A stretch of DNA of 64,000 nucleotides from Phaseolus vulgaris (GCF_000499845.2 NC_023755.2:3772087-3836086), one strand, 5' to 3'. Shown: positions 25,298 to 44,517, counted from the first letter of the stretch. The notes: generated by a model not told the origin, from the sequence alone. Made by a program: numbers and translations.

Positions 25298-25700
25298 CAC
25301 TACAAGAAAATCATCAAATAGAAACCAATTTTTAGAAACCAAAATAATTAGTTGCAATAGTAACTAAATTAAAGACCATTTTAGAAACTAAAACAAAAAT
25401 TGGTTTCTAAATTAGTTTCTATTATTTTCTATTATTGTTAAATAGTTTCTAAATTAGTATCTAATTAGCAACCAATGTTTTATCTACCAATTATTTAGTT
25501 TCTAAATTTAGTCTCTAAAACCTTGGTTGCTAATTAGAGACTAATTTAGAAACTATTTAACAATAATAGAAAATAATAGAAACTAATTTAAAAATCAATT
25601 TTTGTTTTAGTTTCCAAAATGGTCTCTAATTTAGTTACTATTGCAACTAATTATTTTGGTCTCTAAAAATTGGTTTCTATTTCATCATTTTCTTGTAGTG
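25298..25700. mobile_element. CACTA-type MITE, copy 2 (intron 1 of the GH1 pseudogene)
   Basis: Begins CACTACAAGAAAA and ends TTTTCTTGTAGTG, 403 bp, with TAT on both sides as a 3-bp target-site duplication. It is almost completely palindromic, so a transcript could fold into one long hairpin. Confidence 0.92.
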
Positions 25701-26018
25701 TATATATATATATTATTGTATCTTGCATGTATACCTATCTTATATATTTAAATATATATTAAATATTTTAATGTTTATGAATTTTAAAATTCACGATACA
25801 AAACGTTACGGTTCATAATATCAGCTATCTGATACACTAGTATCTCGATTCAATAATTTTTATAAGATTGAGTTAATTTAAAGTTTATTTTTTTTTAAGT
25901 AACATTCATAATTGTTGAAAAGCTTATATGAATAAAAATATTACTCAGGCAGAAGGAGCAACAAATGTAGATGGCAGAGGAGCTAGTATTTGGGACACCT
26001 TCACCCAACAGCATCCTG

Positions 26019-28078
26019 GTTAGGGTTACCCTCTTTCTTTGAATTTGTCTGTCTCCCTCTGCATGCATGCATGGTGTAACAGAACAAAAACTTACGTAAC
26101 TTTTGTTGATTAACGACTCATGTCAAACTTACGTGACTTTCTTTGTTTATGTTAGAGAGTTCAACACGGTGTAAATGTCAGAGACTTCTTCCCATGGAAA
26201 ACAATTATACACATCTTTTTTTATTAGTTTACGTACATTCTTTAATAACTATTATCCTTTTATCATATGTTTATATAATTTAAATATTTTATTAATTTAT
26301 AATTCTGTAAAATGTAAACATATTTTTTTGTTACGTATTGATAATAACAACGTATATAAATTGTACGTTTGACAGTTTTAAATAATTTGTTAATTATACG
26401 AACCTCTAGAAAAAGTTCATTTTAATTATAATATTTATATCTTGAAACTGTCATCAATATCAACTTTCATTTTATCATCATCACTAACAAAACTTTAAAA
26501 TGCATTTAATTTTAAAAAAAATAACAAAAGGGCTTTAAAGATATACTAATGTATTTTTTTATTTTTACAGGAGTATAATATTTTTTTAATCGTGTATATT
26601 ATTATTTTGAATATAAGTTATAATTTTTAAATGTGGATAATTAAAATAATAATATTTAATAAATAAATTTATAATCTTAATTTTTAATATTCCCATACAC
26701 TAAACATTATAACATTTACGTATTTCATCTTTCATTCTTTGTTTTTCCGCGTCTTTCTATTTTTTTTATTACATTTACTTTAGACCAGTTAGTCCGTCCT
26801 GAAAAAATTCATTTATATTTAGCCAGTAAAATAAGTCGGGTTGTTCTCTGTCATGTAAAAAGTGCGAGTTGGTTTTATTATGTAACCTATGAGTCAATTC
26901 GTATACGAAATATTATTTTTTAAAATTAATAAAAAAAATTAAATATAATTTTTAAATAAATTTATTTTTTGTTTAATTTTTTTTATTCAAATGAATTAAG
27001 TAAATGGTCGCACACTATTATTTTCACTTTTTTTAAGGTAATACAGTAGACACAGTATTCTATTTTGAAAAATAATATACAAATAATAAAATTAATGTTT
27101 AAATTTTATTATAAAAAAACTAAGGTCTAACTTCTGTATTTAACATTTGATTATTGAAATCTAAACCATCTATGCATTCCAGAAAGACAAAAAAAAAATA
27201 TTAAATATTAAAAAACTATCATTGAACTTCGTGAATGTATTTTGATTTAGAGATTGAGGTAGTTTCTTCTTGCATCTTTATGTTTTTCTACTTGCACCCC
27301 ATGCTTAAAAAAATACTCAAATTACTCTTAGATATTGTAATTTGAGTATTTTTAATTGAATGTTTTTTCTTTAATTCTAGAATGTGAAATTTAGAAACTT
27401 TCTGAGTTATTTGAAAGTTAAAATTTGTGTTTTGGATCAGGTTACGCGATTCAAAATAAAAATTTGTATTCCATAATATAAAATTTCAAATGATTAATTT
27501 TAGAGAATATAAAGCTAAAAAAAAAATATGGGGTGTAAAAAAAATTTTAAATTTTTTAAAGGTTATGCATGCCAGCTTGTCCCGTACCGCACTTGGCCCA
27601 CATATACTACAGATCATGCAGAGCAAGCCTAAGTGGACCAGCATATTGAAATAAATAGCCTATCCCGCTTTTTTTCTCGGCAGGCTGTGAATCTGTCATG
27701 CCCCACTTTGTCATCCTACATTACTTATATTATATTAATATTAAATAATTATATTTTTTTCTAATTTATAAATAAAAATAAGAAATATTCAATATTAAAG
27801 GAAAATAATTTGTACAATCGTGATACTCGTAAAATAAAACTGTGAAAACATACACAGGTAATTCATCACATAAAATATTATTTCTTTTGTAAATCAAATA
27901 AGACTAATGGCGCAGTTTATAAAGCCTAATCACACAAATTAAACCAAGAAATAAATTGATATATATATACACACATTAAAAGGAATAATTTCTTCCATAA
28001 AAGTGTAAGTGTGATGAGTATAAATGTTATCTTTGTGTTGTACATGTTATCATAATTTTATTTGTGTGGTGTGATCAG
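26019..28078. other. Expanded intron 2 of the GH1 pseudogene
   Basis: This intron is 2.06 kb, against 1.10 kb in the intact gene, which itself carries a MITE there. It has GC-rich words near 26780-26880 and 27560-27710 (for example CTTGTCCCGTACCGCACTTG) inside otherwise AT-rich DNA, perhaps a degraded transposon. No termini were found. Confidence 0.4.
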
Positions 28079-28665
28079 AAAAAATTTGGGATCATAGCAC
28101 TGGTGATGTTGGAGCTGATTTTTATCATTGCTACAAGGTACATACTTGATACTGATAAAAAAATAATTAAATAGTATAAATAAATATTACTAGATATCTT
28201 AGACTAAAAAACCTTCATGAGTTATATTTTATACAAAGTTTTCGAATGACATGACCTATGTTGTATCATTTTCCATCATTAACTGTGAGTGAAATATGTT
28301 TCAGAGTGACATAAAATTGGTGAAAGAAATTGGGATAGACTCCTTCAGATTCTCCATCTCTTGGACAAGAATATTCCCTAGTAAGAGATATAATCCATGG
28401 ATATTAGAGAAACAAAAACAAAATAATAACAAGTTATGTTACAATTGAATTCCTTCTGCAGAAGGCAAAGGAGCTGTTAATCACTTGGGTGTTCAATTCT
28501 ACAATAATCTCATCAATCAGATTATATCAAATGGTAAACCTTAACCTTTCTTTTTTCTATTTATAACTATTATTATTATTATATATATATTTATTGATAT
28601 TATTAGAACTTGTGATATAATGTATATTTTCTAAACCCTTTTTCACCCTATTCATTCCTTCTTGA

Positions 28666-28803
<138 letters not shown>

Positions 28804-30932
28804 TGAGTAAAGATCCATAAACTTACTTAGTAATATTATTTTTTAATAATTTTTTTTTATGTAATATCAAATTATTGATAAAAATTGGAGTATTAGTTTA
28901 GCTGATAAGTAAGTTTTCATAACAATACTTAACGTAAAAAAATTACTTAAAAAACATAATTTCTAATAATTATTATTATTAATTAAAATTTATAAAGCTA
29001 TAGTGAAATTTTTTAAATAAAAATAACACTAATGCTACCTGGAAGTTCTCAACAAATTTTAATGAACAATAAAAAATGTTATTTGAAAAAGGTTCTTAAA
29101 TAATGTTATTGTATTGACTTAATGATATGGGAGGTAGACTACATGGTAAGGATTATCCTTATGTGTAATTATATATAAAAAAATAACGTCATTAAAATTT
29201 TATGAATTAATAAAATTAACTTATGTATAAACCTTTTTATATATGTTTAAAAATTGTATTATAAATTAGTACATAACCTCACTTTTGCTTATTAAGAAAT
29301 TTATTTTATTTTATTTTTTCTAAGAAGTTGTTTTGAAAACTTGTATACAGAAAATCCTAATTAGCCATGAATTTTGAATTGACTTTGGCTGTGATGGATA
29401 ATTAGGGAGGATTTTCATAGATATGCTGAGTTTTGCTTCAAGACCTTTGGAGACAGAGTGAAACATTGGGTGACTCTGAATGAACCTTTATCATATAGTC
29501 TCAATGGCTACAATGGTGGCACCTTTGCACCAGGTAGATGCTCTAAGTATGTTGCCAACTGCAGTGCTGGTGACTCAGCCACTGAACCCTACATCGTTGC
29601 ACACAACCTATTACTTGCTCATGAGACTGCTGCCACATTGTACAAGACAAAATACCAGGTTAACTTTTAAAACCTTTTCTTTTCCAGAAAATCACAACAA
29701 TAAATGAATACCTCATCAACTTCATCCCACCTCTGTTTTGGAAAAATCAAGTAATTTTCTCACTAAAACAAAACACTAACAGAGCTATCCGACAAATAAT
29801 ATTGAATACTATAATCGAAAACAAAGCAACATAATACCAATAAATAGAACAAAATAATAAAAGAGATAAAGAGAAAAAACATACCAGAAAATTATTAACC
29901 GAGTTCGGCCAGTTTAATCTAATCTCCGAGCACAGCTGAAACAACCCGTTTTTGTTATTATGGAAGAAGATATTACAAATTGAGATATTTTACGAGAAGA
30001 GGTTAATTTATAACCCTCAGACCTCCTTCCAAACCATGAATTCACCGATATCGGACTTATGAGTTAAGTTAAAATCACCGATATTGGACTTTAATAAATG
30101 GTTTTTAAAGTGAGATGACTCCTTTATTTTAGCACAAAATAAAACATCTCAAACTTAAAACATTAACTGTAAGAGTCATAGGTTGCACAAGTGATGAAAC
30201 ATATGGTGGTTTTCTTAGGCTCGTCAAAAGGGACAAATTGGTATCACCTTACCGACTCACTACTTTCTGCCCAAATCTAACACTGCTGCTGATCAGAGGG
30301 CTGCAAATAGAGCCCTAGACTTTTTCTTTGGCTGGTATGTATTTCTCATAATCTATGCAAATTGAACTCTGATACTTTATATAAAAAATATTATGCAGAA
30401 ACACATTGTAAATTTGTCAGGTATGCTCATCCACTTATCTATGGTGACTATCCGGAGAGTATGAAATGTTCAGTGGGTGCAAGACTTGCCAAATTCACAA
30501 AACCTCAATCCCAAGGCCTAAGAAAATCGATTGATTTTCTTGGTGTCAATTACTACACCACATATTATGCACAAAATGCTGCACCTGTCACCACCAACAC
30601 CAACTTCTACACAGATATGCTAGCCACTCTTACTAGTACGTATATATTGCAAAACTATTTTTTAAAACAATTAGTTCTTACGTTCATTATGTGATAGATA
30701 TTTTATAAACTAAAACAATTACTAATATTTTATTCGATGTAAATTAACAGTTTTATTATATATTTTAATATGGAACTAACAAACACAAACAACAATTTTC
30801 TCTTTGATTTCAGCGGAAAAGAATGGTGTACCTATTGGAACCCCGGTACGTAGAAATAATGGTATTTAATTTCAGTATAATTGATAATGCACCATGCAAA
30901 TACTAATTCCTTTCTGATAACAACTGATATAA

Positions 30933-31082
<150 letters not shown>

Positions 31083-31084
31083 TG

Positions 31085-31395
31085 ATTATCATTAGATTAG
31101 ACAGAAATCAATTTTAGAGATAAAAAATAATTAATTATTATATTAACTAAATTAAAAATTTATTAGTTAATTGGTATCTAATTAACTATCCATATTCATG
31201 TTTTAACTACTAATTTTAGAATATAAAATAGTTGATAGCTAATTAGATATCAATTTATAAATTTTATTAATAATAGAAACTACTTTATAGATCAATATTT
31301 TTTTAAATTTTTAAAATAATATTTAGTTTAATTAATATAATAATTAATTATTTTTATTTTTAAAATTAATTTCTATTTAATAATTATATATGAGT
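31085..31395. mobile_element. Degraded CACTA-type MITE relic in GH1 pseudogene intron 11
   Basis: It retains the body of the MITE family (AGAAATCAATTTTAGAGAT, GGTATCTAATTAACTA and the mirrored second half) but no clean termini. Confidence 0.6.
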
Positions 31396-31869
31396 TCACA
31401 ATGATTCCATCATAAAATTTCCAATTACTCTATTAATTCCTTATTTAAAAACCTAATAATTTTCTGTACTGATTAGATATTTAAGCTGTAAGAGCAAAAC
31501 AACATTAGGTTGTTCTTTATCTATGATATGCAATAAGTGACATGAAAGGTTTTTTTTTAATCAGCAATAAATAAAATTAATAAAGGGAACACTAGTATAT
31601 ATGAAAGTTGTGTTATGAAAGTTAAAGAAAGTAAAAAATGATTTGGTTCTTAATTCCTTTAGGCGTTGCTGAAACAAGGAATGATTCAATGCCAGTGGAT
31701 GAAGCCCGCAAGGATGGTATCAGGATTGGATACCTTATTGGCCATCTTCATTTCCTTCTTCAATCCATCAGGTGAGAATTTAACAAGTTAAGCATATGTC
31801 TTCCTGTTGAATTGTGAGATATAAGACTTAGACACGTCTCTTAAATGATGTGTTTGTATCAAACTCACG

Positions 31870-32110
31870 TTTTTTTTATTAGCAGTCAAGAATTAATAAA
31901 TAAAACCACTCCAAGAGTGGTTCAACCCTTATACAGACTTATAAATTAGAACACATATTCTCAGACACCTTACTCCAACACAGGGAGAGAACCAAAATCA
32001 ATCTGACATTATAGACCCATTAGAAACGCACTTCAAACATACCAAGTAACATCAAACATCAAAGCAACAAACCTTATCCACCTATCAAAGTATCACACAC
32101 ACGTATCGAA
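31870..32110 (-). mobile_element. LINE 3'-end fragment in GH1 pseudogene intron 12
   Basis: On the minus strand it contains CTGTATAAGGGTTGAACCAC followed by TTTATTTATTAATTC and a poly(A). This matches the 3' UTR end of the LINE at 22.2 kb. Confidence 0.65.
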
Positions 32111-32991
32111 CATCGACACTCACATAAATCCTTATTATCAATTTATCTAATTCATAATTATATAATAGTTCTATATCTTCATACTTTACATTTTCCTGTC
32201 CGTGTTTATATACTAGATTATGAATACTAATTTTAGTTCCTCTGTAGGGAAGGTGTTAATGTGAAGGGCTACTATGCATGGTCCTTTTCAGACAGCTTTG
32301 AATGGGATGCTGGTTATACCGTTCGATTTGGACAGATATATGTGGATTACAAGAACAATTTCAAAAGATACCTAAAGTTCTCTTCTCTTTGGCTGAAAAA
32401 ATTCCTTCTCAACTGATTTAAATTTGTCGTTCCTTTCACATGTCTAATTTTTTTTTAAACTATCATATTAGATATCATTTAAATAATAATGTCTAATGCT
32501 GTGTCAAAGTAAAATACCTCCTATTCATAATGATGGCTATGGGTTTTATGTTGAGAAGATATTATACAGTGTCGTTAGTTTATTTATTTATTTATGAAAT
32601 GTGTTTAAACATCAATGTTGGTGAAAAGTCAAAATGTGTTATAAAGGATGATGAATAGATGAAAAGCTTCACCAAGGTTGAAAAATCTGGTTATGTAAAT
32701 GACAACTATTGTTATAGTATGAAAATTGATGAGAAAGAAAAATTTCGTATTCTTATTTTTGTGAAGTTAAAAAATATGAGAAGATATGGAGATATTTCAT
32801 AAGAATTATGTATAAAAACTCTAGACATCCTGTCCAATTTCTTATGATTTAGAAAGAAAATACAAATAAAGTGGATCATCTTAGTAATGAGAAATCAATA
32901 CCAACCATTTGAATTTACAATATTTTTTATTTTAAAAATAATAATTTAAAAGTATTGTCTAAAGTAAACAAAAATGCTTTGATTTTAGGCA

Positions 32992-33988
32992 ACAATTAAT
33001 GGTTATCCTGGGAATACGAAATTATAAATACTTTTATGGATGAATTGAAAACTATTAAAATAGATGACTATAGGAATGATGAGTGGTTGTGGCTAGGTGA
33101 TAACTCAAATTCATTCACAGTTAACTCTGCTTATAATGTTCTTTTGCGCCAAAATACCTTGTTGCCTCAACTCTCTCCTTTTAATTTTGATTTTTTTTTG
33201 GAGTTTAAAAGCTCACCCTTCAGCACACTATTTTGCTTGGCGTGTTCTAACTGGAAAAATTGCAACCTATGATAACCTATTACATAGATGAATTCAGTCT
33301 GGTGGGGGATGTTTGTCATGTGTGGGATTGAGCTAGAAACAGTAAATCATATTTTCTTTACATACAAAGTAGCTTCTAAAGTGTGGTGTATGACTGATGT
33401 GTGGGTTGGTAGACTTTTTGTACATTGTGATAATGCTACTCAACATTTTGAACAAATTGGCTTTATGGACCTAAATTATGTGGGTAATTGTGTTTGGAAA
33501 TGTATGTGGATAGCCATTATTTGGGGAATTTGGAATCACAGAAATAGGATTATTTTTAATAATGGAGTGGTAGATCCTATTGAAATTTTTGCTATGGCAC
33601 AAGTAAAGGTGTGAACATGGGTAACTTATAAATTCCCAAAATCAAACTTTGATTTTGATTGGTGTTTTGATGTATATGAATGTTTGAAATCACTGCATTG
33701 ATGGTTAACGATCTTCCTCCTCTTTTATGGTAGGTTCTATTTTGGATGAGAGCACATGTTGCTGAGTGTGATTCAACCTCAGATGCTGGGGAGGAGCAAG
33801 GAACCAACATACCTTTGTGGAGATGTCATGCCTTATATCCTTGACATGGGTTATGTTGTTGCCTTATTTTTTGTATTTTAGTAAACTGTATATGTACAAA
33901 TTTTGGCTAAGAACTAGGCTTATTGTATGTGGATTGGAGTACCCAAGTATTCCCATTTATATTATTCTTTATTGTTGATTAAAAAAAA
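32992..33988 (+). mobile_element. 5'-truncated LINE with zf-RVT domain
   Basis: Broken frames at 33036-33614 encode WLWLGDNSNSFTVNSAYN, FAWRVLTGKIATYDNLLHR, a disrupted zinc-binding motif and IWGIWNHRNRIIFNNG. This is the C-terminal end of a plant LINE ORF2, followed by a 3' UTR and A8 tail at 33981. AACAATT occurs at both ends and may be the target-site duplication. Confidence 0.8.
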
Positions 33989-34519
33989 CAATTTGACTAG
34001 AGCTTTCCCATTTTGGAGTATGCAAGTTTTCTAGTCGTGGAATATGCAACATGACTATTTTTCAAAGATCATGAATTTTTTTCCTAAAATTACGAGTCTT
34101 TTTAAACCATTGTCTTATATGGATACAATATGTCACATTTTTTTTTGAACATTTAGACAATACTTTTTTCTAATAATTTTACACAATTTATTTTAGTCGT
34201 TGTATGTGTCTTTAGGAAATGCCTTTTTATCTGTTGTGTTTATCTTTAAGTGATAGTTATTAAGTGTTGGAATTGTATTTAGTAAATTTAAACTACATTT
34301 TTACAAATGTTATTTATTCTTTTGAAGTTAGACAATCACTTTTTAATAATTTAAAAATCTGTTTATTCTTTTAGACCACATTTGTAATATTTCTAAAATG
34401 ATTATTTAACCATTAAGCCATCAATTTATTTTGAAAATTGTTATTTGTTATAAAAATATAACAAGTAATATAAACTATTAAAATAATTGTTCTAGTTAAG
34501 GTATATGATTCCTAACTAG

Positions 34520-34932
34520 AGCATCAAGTGTAACCATAAATAGTGGTCTCCAGTCTAGTTGTGTTGTGTCTTTCTTGATCGGTTTTCCCTCCCTTTATGT
34601 CGGGTTTCCTCTCTTTCCATTTTCTATCCTTTATTGTTTATCAATACTACTATCCCATATTATCCGTTAATCATAACTTATGGCATCCTTAATGGTAACA
34701 CCAAGACCTTTCATTAACATCCCAAATCGGAAACGAACCATCTTCTGGAGGGTTGATGTAATTGTATATTAATGTGCTATTGTATCTTGTTATGGTATGT
34801 TAATGTGGCTAATGTGTTGTAATGTCTGATGGATCCCCAACCGGTTGAGTGATAATGTGGCTAATGTCTGTTGGATCCCCATCCTCTGAAGTGTCTCGTT
34901 TTATTTTATTTATTCTTTACTAATAAAAAAAT
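34520..34932 (+). mobile_element. Probable LINE 3' UTR fragment
   Basis: It ends TTTATTCTTTACTAATAAAAAAA, like other LINE tails here, and contains two copies of a GTGGCTAATGT...TGGATCCCCA segment (about 34810-34895). No coding sequence is left. Confidence 0.4.
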
Positions 34933-35519
34933 TAATAAATAGGATGAGATTTACACCGCACACTAATTAATTGATATATTTAATTTTATAATTTTTTTTT
35001 ATTTAAATATCAATTTAGAATCAACATAAACAACTCTATTTACATAACACTTGTATGACATTGTTATTTAGCAGTTAATTATTATCATTTTTTAAGTGAC
35101 ATTAAATTATTTTATACATATATAATCACTCATTCAATATATTTAAGACTTTGTAGGTTCTTGTATATACCTTTTTAGATCATTCTTAAAATTTTATATT
35201 TTATATTAGGAGTATCTAGCTTATTACATGTCACCATATTTTATGCATATTACAGATCCATGTATCTTCCATCATTATTACTTATTGAAATTAATAAAAA
35301 AAATCTTTAAGAATTGAATAATAATTTCAATTAATGAAGTGCCTTCTAACTTCAATTAATGAATCAACCTCTAAGACCTAAGTTCAAAGCATATTTAAAT
35401 ATGTATACCAGTTTAGGCTAAACTCACTAAAAAATTTAATTATATCTATTTATTAAGAATTGAGAAAATATATTTTATTGATGTTTTACAATAAATTTTT
35501 GACACTTAAAAAAAAATAA
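34933..35519. other. AT-rich intergenic DNA
   Basis: No gene or element was identified. CACTA at 35425 may be the left end of the element that carries the next minisatellite. Confidence 0.3.
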
Positions 35520-35970
35520 AAAATTCTATTATTTTGATGAGATTTTAGAATAAATATTTAGAATTTAACGAAGGTTTTAAAATAAACCTTTGGAAATTAA
35601 CGAAGGTTAAAAAAATCTTTGTTATTTTATGGAGGTTTTAAAATAAACCTTTGTAAATTAACAAAGGTTAAAAAAACCTTCGTTATTTTGTGGAGGTTTT
35701 AAAATAAACCTTTGGAAATTAACGAAGGTTAAAAAAACCTTCGTTATTTTGCGAAGGTTTTAAAATAAACCTTTGGAAATTAATAAAGGTTAAAAAAACC
35801 TATGTTATTTTACTGAGGTTTTAGAATAAACCTTTGAAATTTAGCTAAGGTTAAAAAACCTCCGTTATTTTGTTGAGGTTTTAGAAAAAACCTCCATTAA
35901 TTAAATCAATTCCTAAGGTTATATTAACCTCCACTAAATAACCTCTATTAAAACTTTTTTTCTTGTAGTG
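35520..35970. repeat. 61-bp minisatellite ending in a CACTA-like terminus
   Basis: About six units with a period near 61 bp contain AACGAAGGTT followed by AACCTTCGTT, so each unit can fold into a hairpin. The best-preserved units start near 35640, 35701 and 35762. The array ends TTTTTTTCTTGTAGTG at 35970, the right terminus expected of a CACTA element. Confidence 0.8.
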
Positions 35971-36221
35971 GTTGATTTATAGAGTATTTTCTTAATTAGG
36001 GAATGCATGCTCACACTCTCGGAGTTAAGGTAAGATTGAAAATGATCTTGTCGTCACCAGAATCTCATTGCTATCATAATTGTTGTTAAATCGAGTTCTG
36101 TAAAGTTGAAGATTTAAAAGACTCTTGAAAAAGAGAAAATTTCAAAGTGATTTAGCATAAACCAAGACAAGTGAAAAGTGAAAAGATTTACAGGGTTACC
36201 ATATATAATATAGATCTTAGG

Positions 36222-37065
36222 TAGGGATGGCAAAGCGGGGCGGACCGTGCGGGCCGGCCCGCGGCCCGCAGGTAAAAAACGCGGGGCGGGATGACCTTTT
36301 CAACCCGTTAACCCGCATTAGCCCGCAACCCGCGCGGGCCAGTAGCGGGGCGGGGCGGGCTGACCCGCAAACCCACAAGAAAAAAATGTTGGCACTTAGT
36401 AGCAGCAGGGCAACCTAAACTGGGTCATGCCAATTAAATCGATTTCAAACACGATAAAGGAGCAAGACACCAGTTAGAGAAGGAGAAGTAAACAGAGGTA
36501 TTTTAGAAGTTACCCATGACCAAGCCTTCAATTGAGCCAAAAGTTATCTTATTTTTATTGTATTATTTTTATGAAAAATTAATTAATTAATTGTCATTGT
36601 TTTAATATATGCAGATGACGGGGAAGATTATAATTATGAAAAAATGGATGAAGGTTCTACTAAGGTGGCATCCAATGTTATTGAAATGGAAGAATGTCAA
36701 TAATGTTTATGTTTAATGTTTTTGAATTGATGTTTATGTTTAATGTTTTGGAATTAGGTATTTTTAATGTTTTGGAAGTGGAAGAATAGTGATATTTGAT
36801 ATTTATCTTAATGTTTTGATGTTTGACTATATTTGAAAAGGAAGGAAAAAAAAATAGGTTTGATAATAACAAATATATAGGTTTAATTTGACAATTTTTT
36901 AATAACAAAATGTAAAAAAATAAATATTTAATTTTTAAAAAAAAAACGCGGGCTGGCCCGCAAACTTGCGGGCCAGCTCTTATGCGGGGCGGGGCGGGGC
37001 GGGAATTCTAGCCCGCAATAACTTTGCGGGGCGGGCCAATGCGGGGCGGGCTGACCCGCTTTGCC
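36222..37065. mobile_element. hAT-like non-autonomous element with GC-rich ends
   Basis: The 844-bp insertion starts TAGGGATGGCAAAGCGGG and ends CCCGCTTTGCC. It is flanked by ATCTTAGG at 36214-36221 and 37066-37073, a perfect 8-bp duplication as made by hAT elements. The last few bases of the right TIR are missing. Both ends carry many GCGGG/CCCGC subterminal repeats. The middle is AT-rich and holds a short acceptor-preceded open segment (36615-36703) reading DGEDYNYEKMDEG, possibly the last exon of a lost protein. Confidence 0.85.
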
Positions 37066-37460
37066 ATCTTAGGTAAATAAGTTATGACATCTTGTTAAGA
37101 ATTAAATTTTACTATATCAGCTTATTAAAAGATAAAAATTATATTTTTATTAAAAAATAATTTGATCTCTAATCAATCTTCAGTATAAAGAAACTGATAA
37201 ATAATAAAATTTACATATAGAGACTTCAAGACTTGTGAATTTTATTGAGAAGAGAGATTAAAAGAGAGAATTATTATTAGCAATTTCCTCACACAATGAA
37301 CCTCTAGAACTCATGGCCACCCTTATGAAGAGGTGGTATATTACTTTGACATGCTATTGGACTATTTATTCGATAACAACAATTTCTTGATTAATCCAAA
37401 AACAAGTGATAATTAGGGATCAAACAAGAAAAACACTAGACATGTCAAAGAAACAATAGA

Positions 37461-43022
<5,562 letters not shown>

Positions 43023-43744
43023 TTCTGCTATGGTGTCTCAAACCTTGCCATTGCTTTCTATTTAAAGAAGAAGGGAAGTGACAGATTTAATCAAATTTGT
43101 TTTATTATGAATGGAAAATTACAGCTACGATTCTGGGTTAATTTTTCAATGTAAAATAAGGAAGTAATTAAAGAAGAGTAAAAGTTGATGCAGTAGTTAA
43201 AGTTTTTATGTATATTCATAGCATCTGTATACAGTGCTTAAAAGTTCTATCTATATTGAAATCTGTATTCAATTCTTTCCAATAATAAAATAAAGTAAAA
43301 AAAAAAATTATCTATTGACACAGTTTTATGCATAATAAATAACTTCAAAATCATACTAGCAATAACTTTTAATTAAATAATAATGTAAAATCTTAAACTT
43401 GTTAAAATTATTAAGAATTTAAAGTAACATTCTTTATACTAGCGGAAACCGCCATACTACCCACATTCTTTATTTTTTTCATAAACTTTCACCAAACAAC
43501 TTCTTTCTCATCTGTTTCATTTTTAAAATTTGTAAATCATTAATTTTATTTGTTACTAGAAACTAAAAAAATAATAATGAAGAGAGAAAGAAGAAGAATA
43601 AGATGAGAAGTAACAAATTCTAAGAATATATTTATTTACTAATCACTCTCTTTTTTTCGCAACAATACCGTATTCAAAACGTATTTATTCTCCCCGTCGA
43701 CATCCACATTAACAATGACATCAAGATAATTCTGCAGCTGTGAA
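43023..43744. other. GH1 promoter side and AT-rich intergenic DNA
   Basis: CTATTTAAA at 43059-43067, read as TTTAAATAG on the gene strand, is a TATA-like box about 40 bp before the GH1 start. No other feature was seen. Confidence 0.4.
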
Positions 43745-43870
43745 AAATCTAAATGTTTTGTGTTCAAGTAACAGTTTGAGATAGAAAAAAACATACTTAA
43801 GAGATCTGATTAGAAAATAGGAGGTTGGAATGGTTTGCCTACATGAGACAAAATGTTCAGTGTTTAATAA

Positions 43871-44122
43871 GGAGAGTTGCTATTATTTGTGGGGATCAAA
43901 TGAAATTGATTGGGTGGAGAATGGTGAAGTAAATAAATAATGTTGGAGGAATTATTACTATGTGGAGAAGAAGTAGCTTCAACATGACGAGCTACAGGAG
44001 AGTTGCTATTATTTGTGGGGATCAAATGAAATTGATTGGGTGGAGAATGGTGCAGTAAATAAATAATGCTGGAGGAATTATTACTATGTGGAGAAGAAGT
44101 AGCTTCAACATGACGAGCTACT
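43871..44122 (+). repeat. 126-bp tandem duplication inside the LINE endonuclease
   Basis: Copies 43871-43996 and 43997-44122 differ at about two positions. Each covers the WGSNEIDWVENG to SSFNMTSY part of the endonuclease. Confidence 0.92.
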
Positions 44123-44200
44123 TTAATGTGAATTTGTTTTGTCATTGAAGGAGTTTGAAAAGGAGGAGTTGGTGTACAAATTACAATAGTGAATGTATAC

Positions 44201-44248
44201 AGTTCTGTCTCTTTGAAAGAAAGGAGTTCTGTCTCTTTGAAAGAAAGG
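44201..44248 (+). repeat. Perfect 24-bp tandem duplication
   Basis: Copies 44201-44224 and 44225-44248 are identical and encode SSVSLKER twice within the LINE endonuclease. Confidence 0.93.
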
Positions 44249-44517
44249 AATGAAGTCTGGGATGAGATATGTGAACTAAGAAAGAATCAACAAAACAGGA
44301 TGTGGTGTATTGTCAGATATTTTAATTCAATTAAAAAGAAGGAGGATAAAAAAAATGTAGTTTCAGTATCAACAAATAAACTAGGAAATTTAATGATTTT
44401 ATCGAAAATTCGAAATTGTTAGATATTCCAATGGTGAGAAAAATATTTACCAGTAGAAACTCAATGGAACAGTTAAGAAGAGAATTCTTGTTTTCAGAAA
44501 ATGGTTGGATATATAAT

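Noticed and set aside
29745..30110. Possible mobile element in GH1 pseudogene intron 7
   Set aside because: Moderately GC-richer words such as CCGAGTTCGGCCAG were seen, but no termini, TSD or repeat partner was found, and the intron size is close to that of the paralogue.
36227..36418. GC-rich 63-codon open frame
   Set aside because: It is made of the subterminal repeats of the hAT-like element and has no protein-like conservation.
43864..44145. Minus-strand 93-codon frame with a 42-residue internal repeat
   Set aside because: It is antisense to the duplicated LINE endonuclease; the plus strand explains the sequence through family motifs.
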